From Pseudomonas sp. IPO3778 (GTDB lineage Bacteria; Pseudomonadota; Gammaproteobacteria; Pseudomonadales; Pseudomonadaceae): a stretch of DNA of 64,000 nucleotides. Positions 49,840 through 57,857 of the stretch are shown piece after piece. Every line of letters starts with the position of its first letter. The first letter of the stretch is position 1. The position numbers were made by a program, and so were the translations under genes. The notes under the pieces are model-generated. The model was not told the DNA's origin. It made no database searches and worked only from the letters and a program-made list of their open reading frames with translations. The DNA lies in contig NZ_JACARC010000027.1 of NCBI RefSeq assembly GCF_013386825.1, positions 1 through 64,000 on the forward strand, read 5' to 3'.

Positions 49840-50853
49840 ATGTCCAACATCCGCTCACTCTGCGTCGCCAGCCTGCTGCTCGGCAGTGCCCTTCCCGCCT
49901 TTGCCGCGACAGAAGGCCCGACCTACGGCCCCGAACTGCAAGGCTTCCAATACCCTTATCCGGTGGAGCACTTCACCTTCCAGTCCCAGGGCAAATCCCT
50001 GCAAATGGGCTACATGGACGTGCCGGCCAAAGGCAAGGCCAATGGCCGCAGCATCGTGCTGATGCACGGCAAGAATTTCTGCGGCGCCACCTGGGATGAC
50101 TCGATCAAGGCCTTGAGCGACGCCGGCTACCGGGTGATCGCCCCCGACCAGGTGGGTTTCTGCACCTCCAGCAAGCCGGACAACTACCAGTACAGCTTCC
50201 AGCAACTGGCGATCAACACCCACCAACTGCTGGAAAAGCTCGGCATTCAAAAGGCCACGCTCCTCGGCCACTCCACCGGCGGCATGCTTGCCACGCGCTA
50301 TGCCCTGCTGTACCCCGAGCAAACCGAGCAACTGGCGCTGGTCAACCCCATCGGCCTGGAAGACTGGAAAGCCATTGGCGTGCCCTACCGCAGCGTGGAC
50401 CAATGGTACGAGCGCGAACTGAAGCTGACCGCCGACGGCATCCGCAACTATGAGCGCGACACCTACTACGCCGGCCACTGGAAGCCTGAATACGAGCGCT
50501 GGGTGCAGATGCTCGCCGGCATGAACAAGGGCCCCGGCCACACCCAGGTGGCATGGAACTCGGCGCTGATTTACGACATGATCTTCACCCAGCCGGTGTA
50601 CTACGAGTTCAAGGACCTGCAGATGCCCACCCTGCTGCTGATCGGCACCGCCGACAACACCGCCATTGGCAAAGACATCGCGCCACCGGCGGTCAAGGCG
50701 AAGATCGGCAACTACGCCGTGTTGGGCAAGCAAGTGGCCAAGCTGATCCCCCATGCCACCCTGGTGGAGTTCCCGGGCCTGGGCCATGCGCCGCAAATGG
50801 AAGAGCCGGCACAGTTTCACAAGGCGCTGTTGCACGGGCTGAACGCCCTCTAA
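49840..50853 (+). CDS. Exported alpha/beta hydrolase
   Basis: 337 residues with a signal peptide (MSNIRSLCVASLLLGSALPA, then FA-A). Alpha/beta-hydrolase motifs: oxyanion LMHGKNFCG, nucleophile Ser145 in LGHSTGGM, acid Asp in GTADNTA and His in GLGHAPQM. Periplasmic esterase of unknown substrate. It is followed 26 bases later by the dehydrogenase gene. Confidence 0.88.
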   Translation: MSNIRSLCVASLLLGSALPAFAATEGPTYGPELQGFQYPYPVEHFTFQSQGKSLQMGYMDVPAKGKANGRSIVLMHGKNFCGATWDDSIKALSDAGYRVIAPDQVGFCTSSKPDNYQYSFQQLAINTHQLLEKLGIQKATLLGHSTGGMLATRYALLYPEQTEQLALVNPIGLEDWKAIGVPYRSVDQWYERELKLTADGIRNYERDTYYAGHWKPEYERWVQMLAGMNKGPGHTQVAWNSALIYDMIFTQPVYYEFKDLQMPTLLLIGTADNTAIGKDIAPPAVKAKIGNYAVLGKQVAKLIPHATLVEFPGLGHAPQMEEPAQFHKALLHGLNAL

Positions 50854-50879
50854 TCCAACCTTTTTCGAGGCACGCGTGA

Positions 50880-51833
50880 ATGTCGGTACAGATCGCAGTG
50901 ATTGATGATTGGCAGAATGTGGCCAGTGGCGTGGTGGACTGGTCAGTCCTGGCGTCCGTGGGCCAGGTGCACTTCCTCCACGATTACCCGGCGGACACCG
51001 CCACACTGATTGAGCGTTTGCAGGGCTTCGAGGTGATCTGCGTGATGCGCGAGCGCACCCCTTTCGATCAGGCGCTGCTGCAAGGCTTGCCCAGGCTCAA
51101 GCTGCTGGTGACCGGCGGCATGCGCAACGCGGCCATCGACATCCCTGCCGCCAAGGCCCTGGGTATCCAGGTGTGCGGCACCGACAGTTACAAGCACGCG
51201 GCCCCGGAACTGACCTGGGCGCTGATCATGGCGTCCACCCGCAACCTGCTGGCCGAAGCCAACTCCCTGCGGGCCGGTGGTTGGCAAGTGGGCCTGGGTG
51301 GCGACCTGTACGGCAAGACCCTGGGAATCCTTGGGCTGGGGAGTATCGGCCAGAAGATCGCAAAATACGGCCAGGCATTTGGCATGCGGGTGATTGCCTG
51401 GAGCGAAAACCTCACGCCGGAACGTGCTGCCGAAGCCGGCGTGACCTGGGTCAGCAAGCGCGAGCTGTTTGAACAGGCGGACGTGCTGTCGATTCACCTG
51501 GTGCTCAGTGACCGCAGCCGCGGGCTGGTGGACGCCGAGGCGCTGGGCTGGATGAAACCTACGGCGCATCTGGTCAACACCGCACGCGGGCCGATTGTGG
51601 ATGAGGCCGCCTTGATTGACGCCTTGGCCCATGGCCGGCTGGCCGGCGCTGCCCTGGATGTGTACGCCCAGGAGCCATTGCCTGAGGGGCATGCGTTCCG
51701 GCAGTTGCCCAACGTGTTGGCCACGCCACATGTCGGTTATGTCAGCCAGCAGAACTACCGTCAGTTCTATGAGCAGATGATCGAAGACATTCAGGCATGG
51801 GCCAACGGCCAACCCGTTCGCCCGTTGTCTTGA
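50880..51833 (+). CDS. D-2-hydroxyacid dehydrogenase family protein
   Basis: 317 residues. NAD-binding GILGLGSIGQKIA, catalytic Arg in NTARGP, Glu in YAQEPLP and His in ATPHVGYV follow the family order. It reduces 2-keto acids to D-2-hydroxy acids; glyoxylate/hydroxypyruvate or phosphoglycerate-type substrates are possible. The first 90 residues differ from SerA. Probably follows the hydrolase in one transcript. Confidence 0.92.
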   Translation: MSVQIAVIDDWQNVASGVVDWSVLASVGQVHFLHDYPADTATLIERLQGFEVICVMRERTPFDQALLQGLPRLKLLVTGGMRNAAIDIPAAKALGIQVCGTDSYKHAAPELTWALIMASTRNLLAEANSLRAGGWQVGLGGDLYGKTLGILGLGSIGQKIAKYGQAFGMRVIAWSENLTPERAAEAGVTWVSKRELFEQADVLSIHLVLSDRSRGLVDAEALGWMKPTAHLVNTARGPIVDEAALIDALAHGRLAGAALDVYAQEPLPEGHAFRQLPNVLATPHVGYVSQQNYRQFYEQMIEDIQAWANGQPVRPLS

Positions 51834-51869
51834 ATACCCGCCGCACCATTTAAGGGCGCCCACTACCTT

Positions 51870-52000
51870 GTGGCGAGGGGGCTTGTCCCCCGTTGGGTCG
51901 CGCAGCGGCCCCAAATCAGACACGGCGCTCTGCCTGAATGTGCACCACGGCTTTTAAAGGGCTGCTGCGCAGCCCGACGGGGGACAAGCCCCCTCGCCAC
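51870..52000. repeat. REPIN: inverted pair of REP elements
   Basis: Arms 51870-51893 and 51977-52000 are perfect 24-base inverted copies of the REP unit typical of P. fluorescens (GTGGCGAGGGGGCTTGTCCC type). The interior contains a second, weaker inverted pair (GCGCAGCGGCCCC and its counterpart near 51960-51976). REPINs are mobilised by RAYT transposases encoded elsewhere. Confidence 0.88.
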
Positions 52001-52100
52001 AGGACAAGCTCCCTCACCACAGGGACAAGCTCCCTCATCACAGGGACACGCTCCCTCACCACAGGACAAGCCCCCTCGCCATAAAAAGCCTTCTCGCCAC
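51981..52100. repeat. Tandem array of half-REP units
   Basis: From the right REPIN arm onward, six head-to-tail copies of a ~20-21-base unit of the form GGGACAAGCTCCCTCACCAC follow without spacer: 51981-52000, 52001-52020, 52021-52041, 52042-52062, 52063-52082 and a decayed 52083-52100. Such a tandem array is unlike the usual paired REPs. It fills the gap before the glgA leader. Confidence 0.8.
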
Positions 52101-52234
52101 GGGAGAACGGCCCTTCCCTGCACATGAAAAAAATTTGTCCTACAAAATTACCCCACAGACCCCACGGGCTCTGGATCTTGTCCTAGACTCATGACCGATG
52201 GGTCCGTTCCAAAACAAAAACCCCGCAAAAAATC

Positions 52235-52263
52235 GAAACTTTCCAACTCTGCCGTAGGTCAGG
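52235..52263 (+). promoter_or_regulatory. Possible AlgU-type promoter before glgA
   Basis: GAAACTT (52235-52241) and TCAGG (52259-52263), separated by 17 bases, loosely resemble the extracytoplasmic-sigma AlgU consensus GAACTT-N16/17-TCTGA. It is 185 bases upstream of glgA. The trehalose cluster is known to respond to osmotic stress in pseudomonads, but the match is weak. The rest of 52101-52447 shows no gene. Confidence 0.25.
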
Positions 52264-52447
52264 TTTAAGGTAAGGCGAGCGCTGACGGTTCACGCCGAAC
52301 GCCCGTCCATCCACTCTATTTAAGACTCCAACACAACTGGCATAAGGCTTGCCAGTCTGTGTAGCGCTTGTGCGCCTGGCCGCAGGATGCGGTCAACCTT
52401 TGCTGATTGCCATATGCCATCAGCCGACCAACACATGGGAGAGAACT

Positions 52448-54007
52448 ATGATCAGTGCCGCTGTAGATACTCAGGGAGAGCGTTTTAGTCAGCCGGTTGG
52501 CGGGCCGACCTCATTGGCCGACCTGCCCAACACGCTGCGGCCGGTTCAAAGTCAGAATCCCAATCGCAAGAAAGTACTGTTTGTGACCTCGGAACTGGCT
52601 GACCTGGTGAAAACCGGCGGCCTGGGTGACGTGTCCGCCGCCCTGCCCCGCGCCATGGCGCACCTGCACGATGTGCGGGTGCTGATCCCCGGCTACCCGC
52701 AGGTGCTCGACAGTGACAACCCCATTCATATCATCGGCGAGCTGGGCGGCCATGCCGCGTTGCCACCGTGCAAGATCGGGCGCATGGACCTCAAGGATGG
52801 CCTGGTCATCTACGTGCTGATCTGCCCCGAGCTTTACGAGCGTGAAGGCACCCCTTACGGCGCCAACAACGGCCGTGACTGGCCCGACAACCATATCCGC
52901 TTCGCTCGTCTGGGCCTGGCCGCCGCCGACATTGCCGCCAACCTGGCGCAAATCCACTGGTGCCCGGACCTGGTGCACGCCCATGACTGGCCCGCCGGCC
53001 TGGCGCCAGCCTATATGCACTGGCGTGGGTCACGCACCCCGACCCTGTTCACCATCCACAACCTGGCTTACCAGGGTGTGGTCAGCCTGGCCTCGTGCCC
53101 GGAACTGGGGATTCCCGAACACGCCTTGCAACAGGAAGGCATGGAGTTCTACGGCAAGCTGTCATTCCTGAAGGCCGGCATGGCGTATTCCAGCCATATC
53201 ACCACGGTCAGCGCGACCTACGCCCAGGAAATCACCACCCCCGAATTCGGCTGCGGCCTCGACGGCTTCCTCGCCAGCAAGACCCAGCAAGGCCTGCTCA
53301 GCGGTATTCCCAACGGCATCGATGAAAGCTGGGAGTCGTCCACCGACCCCCACCTGACGCACCCCTTCAATATTGGTGACTGGGAAGGCAAGGCGGTGAA
53401 TGCCGCCCATGTGCGCGAGCTGTTTGGCCTGGATGATTCCACCGGCCCGTTGTTCGCCGTGGTGTCACGCCTGGTCTATCAAAAAGGTCTGGACCTGACG
53501 GAAGCGGTCTCCAGTTTTATCGTCGAAAATGGCGGCCAGATTGCGATCATCGGTCGCGGCGAGCCGGAAGAAGAGCAAGCCATGCGCGCCCTGGCCCTGC
53601 GCTTTCCCGGGCAGATCGGCGTGCGCATCGGCTTCAACGAGACTGACGCCCGGCGCATGTTTGCCGGCAGCGACTTCCTGCTGATGCCGTCCCGTTATGA
53701 ACCCTGCGGCCTGAGCCAGATGTATGCCCAGCGCTTTGGTTCGTTGCCGGTAGCCCGCAACACCGGCGGCCTGGCCGACACCATCGAAAATGGCGTCACC
53801 GGTTTCCTGTTCAACGAATCCACCGTCGAAAGCTACGAAGCGGCCTTGAGCCGTGCGTTCAAGGTCTTCGCCTTCCCTGGCCTGCTCAACGCCATGCGTT
53901 GCCGGGCCATGGCCGCACCGTTCAACTGGTGCCAGGCAGTGGAACCCTACGCCGAACTTTACGAACAACTGGTGGCGAAAGCGCTGGGAAGATCGGGGAA
54001 ACAGTAA
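52448..54007 (+). CDS. glgA: Glycogen synthase
   Basis: 519 residues from ATG 52448 (GGGAGAG upstream). GT5 signatures are the N-terminal KTGGLGDVSAALPRAMA that binds ADP-glucose, the HAHDWPAGLAPAYMHW block, and the C-terminal PSRYEPCGLSQMYAQRFGSL with the catalytic-domain Glu. It extends alpha-1,4-glucan from ADP-glucose. The ~40-residue N-terminal extension before KKVLFVTSEL is unusual. First gene of the glgA-treZ-malQ-treY cluster. Confidence 0.95.
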   Translation: MISAAVDTQGERFSQPVGGPTSLADLPNTLRPVQSQNPNRKKVLFVTSELADLVKTGGLGDVSAALPRAMAHLHDVRVLIPGYPQVLDSDNPIHIIGELGGHAALPPCKIGRMDLKDGLVIYVLICPELYEREGTPYGANNGRDWPDNHIRFARLGLAAADIAANLAQIHWCPDLVHAHDWPAGLAPAYMHWRGSRTPTLFTIHNLAYQGVVSLASCPELGIPEHALQQEGMEFYGKLSFLKAGMAYSSHITTVSATYAQEITTPEFGCGLDGFLASKTQQGLLSGIPNGIDESWESSTDPHLTHPFNIGDWEGKAVNAAHVRELFGLDDSTGPLFAVVSRLVYQKGLDLTEAVSSFIVENGGQIAIIGRGEPEEEQAMRALALRFPGQIGVRIGFNETDARRMFAGSDFLLMPSRYEPCGLSQMYAQRFGSLPVARNTGGLADTIENGVTGFLFNESTVESYEAALSRAFKVFAFPGLLNAMRCRAMAAPFNWCQAVEPYAELYEQLVAKALGRSGKQ

Positions 54008-54024
54008 AAAAGAGGTCTTCATAG

Positions 54025-55776
54025 ATGCCGTCAAGGACTCTGGAAACCTGGCCCCACGGCGCGATCATGCTGGATGCGGAACACACCCGTTTCGCCTTGT
54101 GGGCGCCAGACGCGTTTTATGTCAGCGTGGAATTTGAAGAAGGTAAATCGGTAGCGATGCTGCCCCAGGCCGATGGCTGGTTTGTGGTGCAGCTGCAATG
54201 CCCGCCGGGCACACGCTACCGCTACAGCATCGACGGTGAACAGGACGTTCCCGACCCGGCTTCCCGGGCACAGGCCACGGATGTTCACGGCTTCAGCGTG
54301 GTGGTCGATCCACTGGCCTATCAGTGGCGCCACAGCCACTGGCAAGGCCGGCCCTGGCACGAAGCCGTGATCTACGAGCTGCACGTGGGCGTGCTGGGGG
54401 GCTACGCCGAGGTCGAGAAACACCTGCCGCGCCTCGCGGAGCTGGGCGTCACCGCCATTGAGCTGATGCCCATCGCCCAGTTCCCCGGCGAACGCAACTG
54501 GGGCTACGACGGGGTCCTGCCCTACGCCCCACAATCCTCCTACGGTTCGCCCGAACAACTGAAACAGTTGATCGACAGCGCGCACCACCATGGCCTCGCG
54601 GTGATCCTCGACGTGGTCTACAACCACTTCGGCCCCGACGGCAACTACCTCGGCACCTACGCCAAGGGCTTCTTTCGCGAAGACGTGCACACGCCCTGGG
54701 GCGCCGGCATCGACTTTGATCGCCGGAAAGTCCGGGATTTCTTCATCGATAACGCGCTGATGTGGCTGCTGGAATACCGTTTCGACGGCCTGCGCCTGGA
54801 CGCCGTGCACGCCATCAACGACCCCGGGTTCCTTGAAGAGTTGGCCGAGCGCGTACGCCTGCAGGTCGATGAAGGGCGCCACGTGTGGCTGGTGCTGGAA
54901 AACGAATTCAACCAGGCCAGCCTGCTGGAGCGCGGTTTCGATGCCCAGTGGAACGACGACGGCCACAACGCCCTGCACGTGCTGCTCACCGGCGAAACCG
55001 ACGCCTACTACACCGACTTCGCCGAAGACCCCACCGGCAAGCTCGCGCGCTGCCTGAGCGAAGGCTTTATCTACCAGGGCCACACCACCCGCCACGGCCA
55101 CTCACGCGGCGAGCCCAGCGGGCACCTGCCGCCCAGCGCGTTTGTGCTGTTCCTGCAGAACCACGACCAGATCGGCAACCGCGCCCTGGGCGAGCGCCTG
55201 CATCAACTGTGCTCGCCCCAGGCCCTGAGCGCGGCGACCACCTTGCTGCTGATGTCACCGATGATCCCCTTGATGTTTATGGGCGATGAGGTCAACGCCG
55301 AGGAGCCGTTCCTGTTCTTCACCGACCACCACGGCGAACTGGCCGAGGCGGTACGCGAAGGCCGGCGCAACGAGTTTGCCGACTTTGCCGCATTCAGCGA
55401 CCCCGAACGCCGGGCACGCATTCCCGACCCCAACGCCCTGCAAACCTTCCGCCGCTCGGCACCCGCCCTCGCCGACTGTAGCGACTCCCAGCTGTACCGC
55501 CACCTGCTGAGCCTGCGCCACCAGCACATCGTGCCGCACCTGCCGGGCAGCGTGGCCCTGGGCGCCCAAGTGCTGGCGGAAGGCGTGGTCACCGCGCGCT
55601 GGCGCCTGGGCAACGGCAGCCTGTTGCAGATTGACCTCAACCTGAGCGCCGATTCTCTGAACTACCCGGCCGCCGAGCACCTCCTATTTGTGACGCAGGA
55701 AAGTGGAGCCGAACACCTGGCTCCCTTCAGCGCCCGCGTCAGCCTGACCCATTCCCCTGTTGGAGAGCACCCTTGA
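54025..55776 (+). CDS. treZ: Malto-oligosyltrehalose trehalohydrolase
   Basis: 583 residues. An N-terminal carbohydrate-binding beta domain (HTRFALWAPDAFYVSVEFEE) is followed by a GH13 barrel: ILDVVYNHFGPDGNYLG (region I), YRFDGLRLDAVHAI (nucleophile Asp), LVLENEFNQASL (acid/base Glu) and FLQNHDQIGN (region IV). It releases trehalose from maltooligosyl-trehalose made by TreY. Starts 17 bases after glgA; stop overlaps the malQ start. Confidence 0.95.
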   Translation: MPSRTLETWPHGAIMLDAEHTRFALWAPDAFYVSVEFEEGKSVAMLPQADGWFVVQLQCPPGTRYRYSIDGEQDVPDPASRAQATDVHGFSVVVDPLAYQWRHSHWQGRPWHEAVIYELHVGVLGGYAEVEKHLPRLAELGVTAIELMPIAQFPGERNWGYDGVLPYAPQSSYGSPEQLKQLIDSAHHHGLAVILDVVYNHFGPDGNYLGTYAKGFFREDVHTPWGAGIDFDRRKVRDFFIDNALMWLLEYRFDGLRLDAVHAINDPGFLEELAERVRLQVDEGRHVWLVLENEFNQASLLERGFDAQWNDDGHNALHVLLTGETDAYYTDFAEDPTGKLARCLSEGFIYQGHTTRHGHSRGEPSGHLPPSAFVLFLQNHDQIGNRALGERLHQLCSPQALSAATTLLLMSPMIPLMFMGDEVNAEEPFLFFTDHHGELAEAVREGRRNEFADFAAFSDPERRARIPDPNALQTFRRSAPALADCSDSQLYRHLLSLRHQHIVPHLPGSVALGAQVLAEGVVTARWRLGNGSLLQIDLNLSADSLNYPAAEHLLFVTQESGAEHLAPFSARVSLTHSPVGEHP

Positions 55777-57857
55777 GCGATGCGCAATTGGAAATACTCG
55801 CCAGCCGAGCGGGCCTGGCCGTCGATTGGATCGACGCTAACGGCCGCCCGCAACATGTAAAACCCGACGCCCTGCGCGCCGTACTCAAAGGCCTGGGCCA
55901 CCCGGCCGACAGCGATGCCGCCATCGAAGCCAGCCTGCTGGACCTGGAGCGCGTGCAGCAAGACAAGCACCTGCCACCGCTGATGACCGTCGACAGCGGC
56001 GCCGGCCTGGACCTGGCGCGCTACTTCGCCCCGGGCACGCCCTGCCAGATTCACCTCGAAGACACCAGCGTGCTCGACCTGACACTGGACGATGACGCCG
56101 TGTTGCCCGGCTCGATCCCGGTGGGCTACCAGCAAGTGCATATCGCCGACCAGCATTTCACCCTGGCCGTCGCGCCCACTCACTGCTACACCGTCGCTGA
56201 AGCAGTCGACACCCAAACCGCCCGCGCCTGGGGCCTGAGTGCCCAACTGTATTCCCTGCGCCGCGCAGGCGACGGTGGCTTTGGCGACACCCAGGCCCTG
56301 GAACACCTGGCCCGTTCCGCCGCCGAGCGTGGCGCCGATGCGCTGGCCATCAGCCCGATGCACGCGATGTTCAGCGCCGACACCGAGCGCTTCAGCCCGT
56401 ATTCCCCCTCCAGTCGCCTGTTCCTCAACAGCTTGTACGCGTCCCCCGGCTGCATCCTCGGCGAACGCGCCGTGCAAATCGCCATCGACGCCAGCGGCCT
56501 GGCCGACGAGTTGAACGACCTTGAGCAACAAAGCCTGATTGACTGGCCGGCCGCCGCCAAAGCCAAGCAGCGCCTGTTGCGCACCCTGTACGAAGACTTC
56601 CGCCAGGGCGATCACCCACAACACGCCGACTTCCTGAGCTTTCGACAGGCCGGCGGCGAAGCCCTGGAAAACCACTGCCGCTTCGAAGCCGTGCAAGCCG
56701 AACGTGCGGCCAACGGCGAGAGCCTCGACTGGCGCCACTGGCCCGAGGACTGGCACAGCCCGCAAAGCCCGGCACTGGCACAGTTCGCCGAAGCCAACCG
56801 GGATGAAATCGGCTTCTACGCGTTCAGCCAATGGCTGATCGCCCGCTGCCTGGAACGCGCGCAACAAGCAGCGCGCGGCAGTGGCATGGGCGTCGGCCTG
56901 ATCGCCGACCTCGCGGTGGGCGCCGATGGCGGCGGCAGCCAGGCCTGGAGCCGCCAGGATGAACTGCTGGCAGACTTGACCGTGGGTGCGCCACCCGACA
57001 TTCTCAACCGCGCCGGCCAGGGCTGGGGCATCTCCGCCTTCTCCCCGGAAGGCCTCAAGCGCAATGGCTTTCGCGCGTTTATCGAAATGCTGCGGGCCAA
57101 CTTCGCCCATGCCGGCGGCTTGCGCATTGACCATGTGATGGGCCTGCAACGCCTGTGGGTGATCCCGATGGACGCCTCGCCGCGGGACGGAGCCTATCTG
57201 TATTACCCGGTGGATGACCTGCTGCGGCTATTGGCCCTGGAATCGAGCCGCCATCAGGCGATCGTCCTCGGCGAAGACCTCGGCACCGTGCCTGACGGCC
57301 TGCGGGAAAAGCTGATCGCCCGCTCGATCCTCGGCATGCGCGTGCTGCTGTTCGAACAAGACCACGGCGGCCAGTTCAAGCCGATTCTGGATTGGCCGGA
57401 CAACGCCCTGGCCACCACCAGCACCCACGATTTGCCGACCCTCAACGGCTGGTGGCACAGCCGGGACATCGACTGGAATATCCAGTTGGGCCTGATCGAT
57501 GCGCCCACCGTGGAGCAATGGAGCGAACACCGCCTGCGGGAACGCCAGGCGCTGCGCCAGGCCTTGAGCCAGGACCCGCAGAACTTCACCGAGGAAGTGC
57601 GCAACGAAACCGACCACGTCATCGATGCCAGCGTGCGCTACCTGGGCCACACCCGCGCGCCCTTGGTGTTGCTGCCCCTGGAAGATGCCCTGGGCGTGGA
57701 GGAGCAAGCCAACCTGCCCGGCACCACCGACACCCACCCGAACTGGCGGCGTCGCCTGCCGGGCGCTGCAGCCACCCTGCTCGATGATGAAAACGCCGCC
57801 CGCCGCCTTGAGCTGCTGGCCGTGGCGCGCCTCCAGGCCCACGAGCGTGACCGATGA
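55773..57857 (+). CDS. malQ: 4-alpha-glucanotransferase (amylomaltase)
   Basis: 694 residues. GH77 motifs: LRIDHVMGLQRLWVIP with the nucleophile Asp, IVLGEDLGTVPDGLREKL with the Glu, and TTSTHDLPTLNGWW. It rearranges alpha-1,4-glucans and supplies longer acceptors for TreY. The start is TTG 55773, overlapping the treZ stop as TTGA and with GGAGAG upstream; no better ATG is in frame. Coupled to treY by ATGA. Confidence 0.95.
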   Translation: MSDAQLEILASRAGLAVDWIDANGRPQHVKPDALRAVLKGLGHPADSDAAIEASLLDLERVQQDKHLPPLMTVDSGAGLDLARYFAPGTPCQIHLEDTSVLDLTLDDDAVLPGSIPVGYQQVHIADQHFTLAVAPTHCYTVAEAVDTQTARAWGLSAQLYSLRRAGDGGFGDTQALEHLARSAAERGADALAISPMHAMFSADTERFSPYSPSSRLFLNSLYASPGCILGERAVQIAIDASGLADELNDLEQQSLIDWPAAAKAKQRLLRTLYEDFRQGDHPQHADFLSFRQAGGEALENHCRFEAVQAERAANGESLDWRHWPEDWHSPQSPALAQFAEANRDEIGFYAFSQWLIARCLERAQQAARGSGMGVGLIADLAVGADGGGSQAWSRQDELLADLTVGAPPDILNRAGQGWGISAFSPEGLKRNGFRAFIEMLRANFAHAGGLRIDHVMGLQRLWVIPMDASPRDGAYLYYPVDDLLRLLALESSRHQAIVLGEDLGTVPDGLREKLIARSILGMRVLLFEQDHGGQFKPILDWPDNALATTSTHDLPTLNGWWHSRDIDWNIQLGLIDAPTVEQWSEHRLRERQALRQALSQDPQNFTEEVRNETDHVIDASVRYLGHTRAPLVLLPLEDALGVEEQANLPGTTDTHPNWRRRLPGAAATLLDDENAARRLELLAVARLQAHERDR

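Noticed and set aside
51981-52100. Possible CRISPR-like array
   Set aside because: The units are directly contiguous with no unique spacers and match REP halves; no cas genes are present.
51863-52123. Minus-strand ORF with a repeated Gly-Ala-Cys-Pro-Cys-(Asp/Gly)-Glu heptapeptide
   Set aside because: The repeats come from the 21-base half-REP array; there is no ribosome site, and the reading is a by-product of non-coding repeats.
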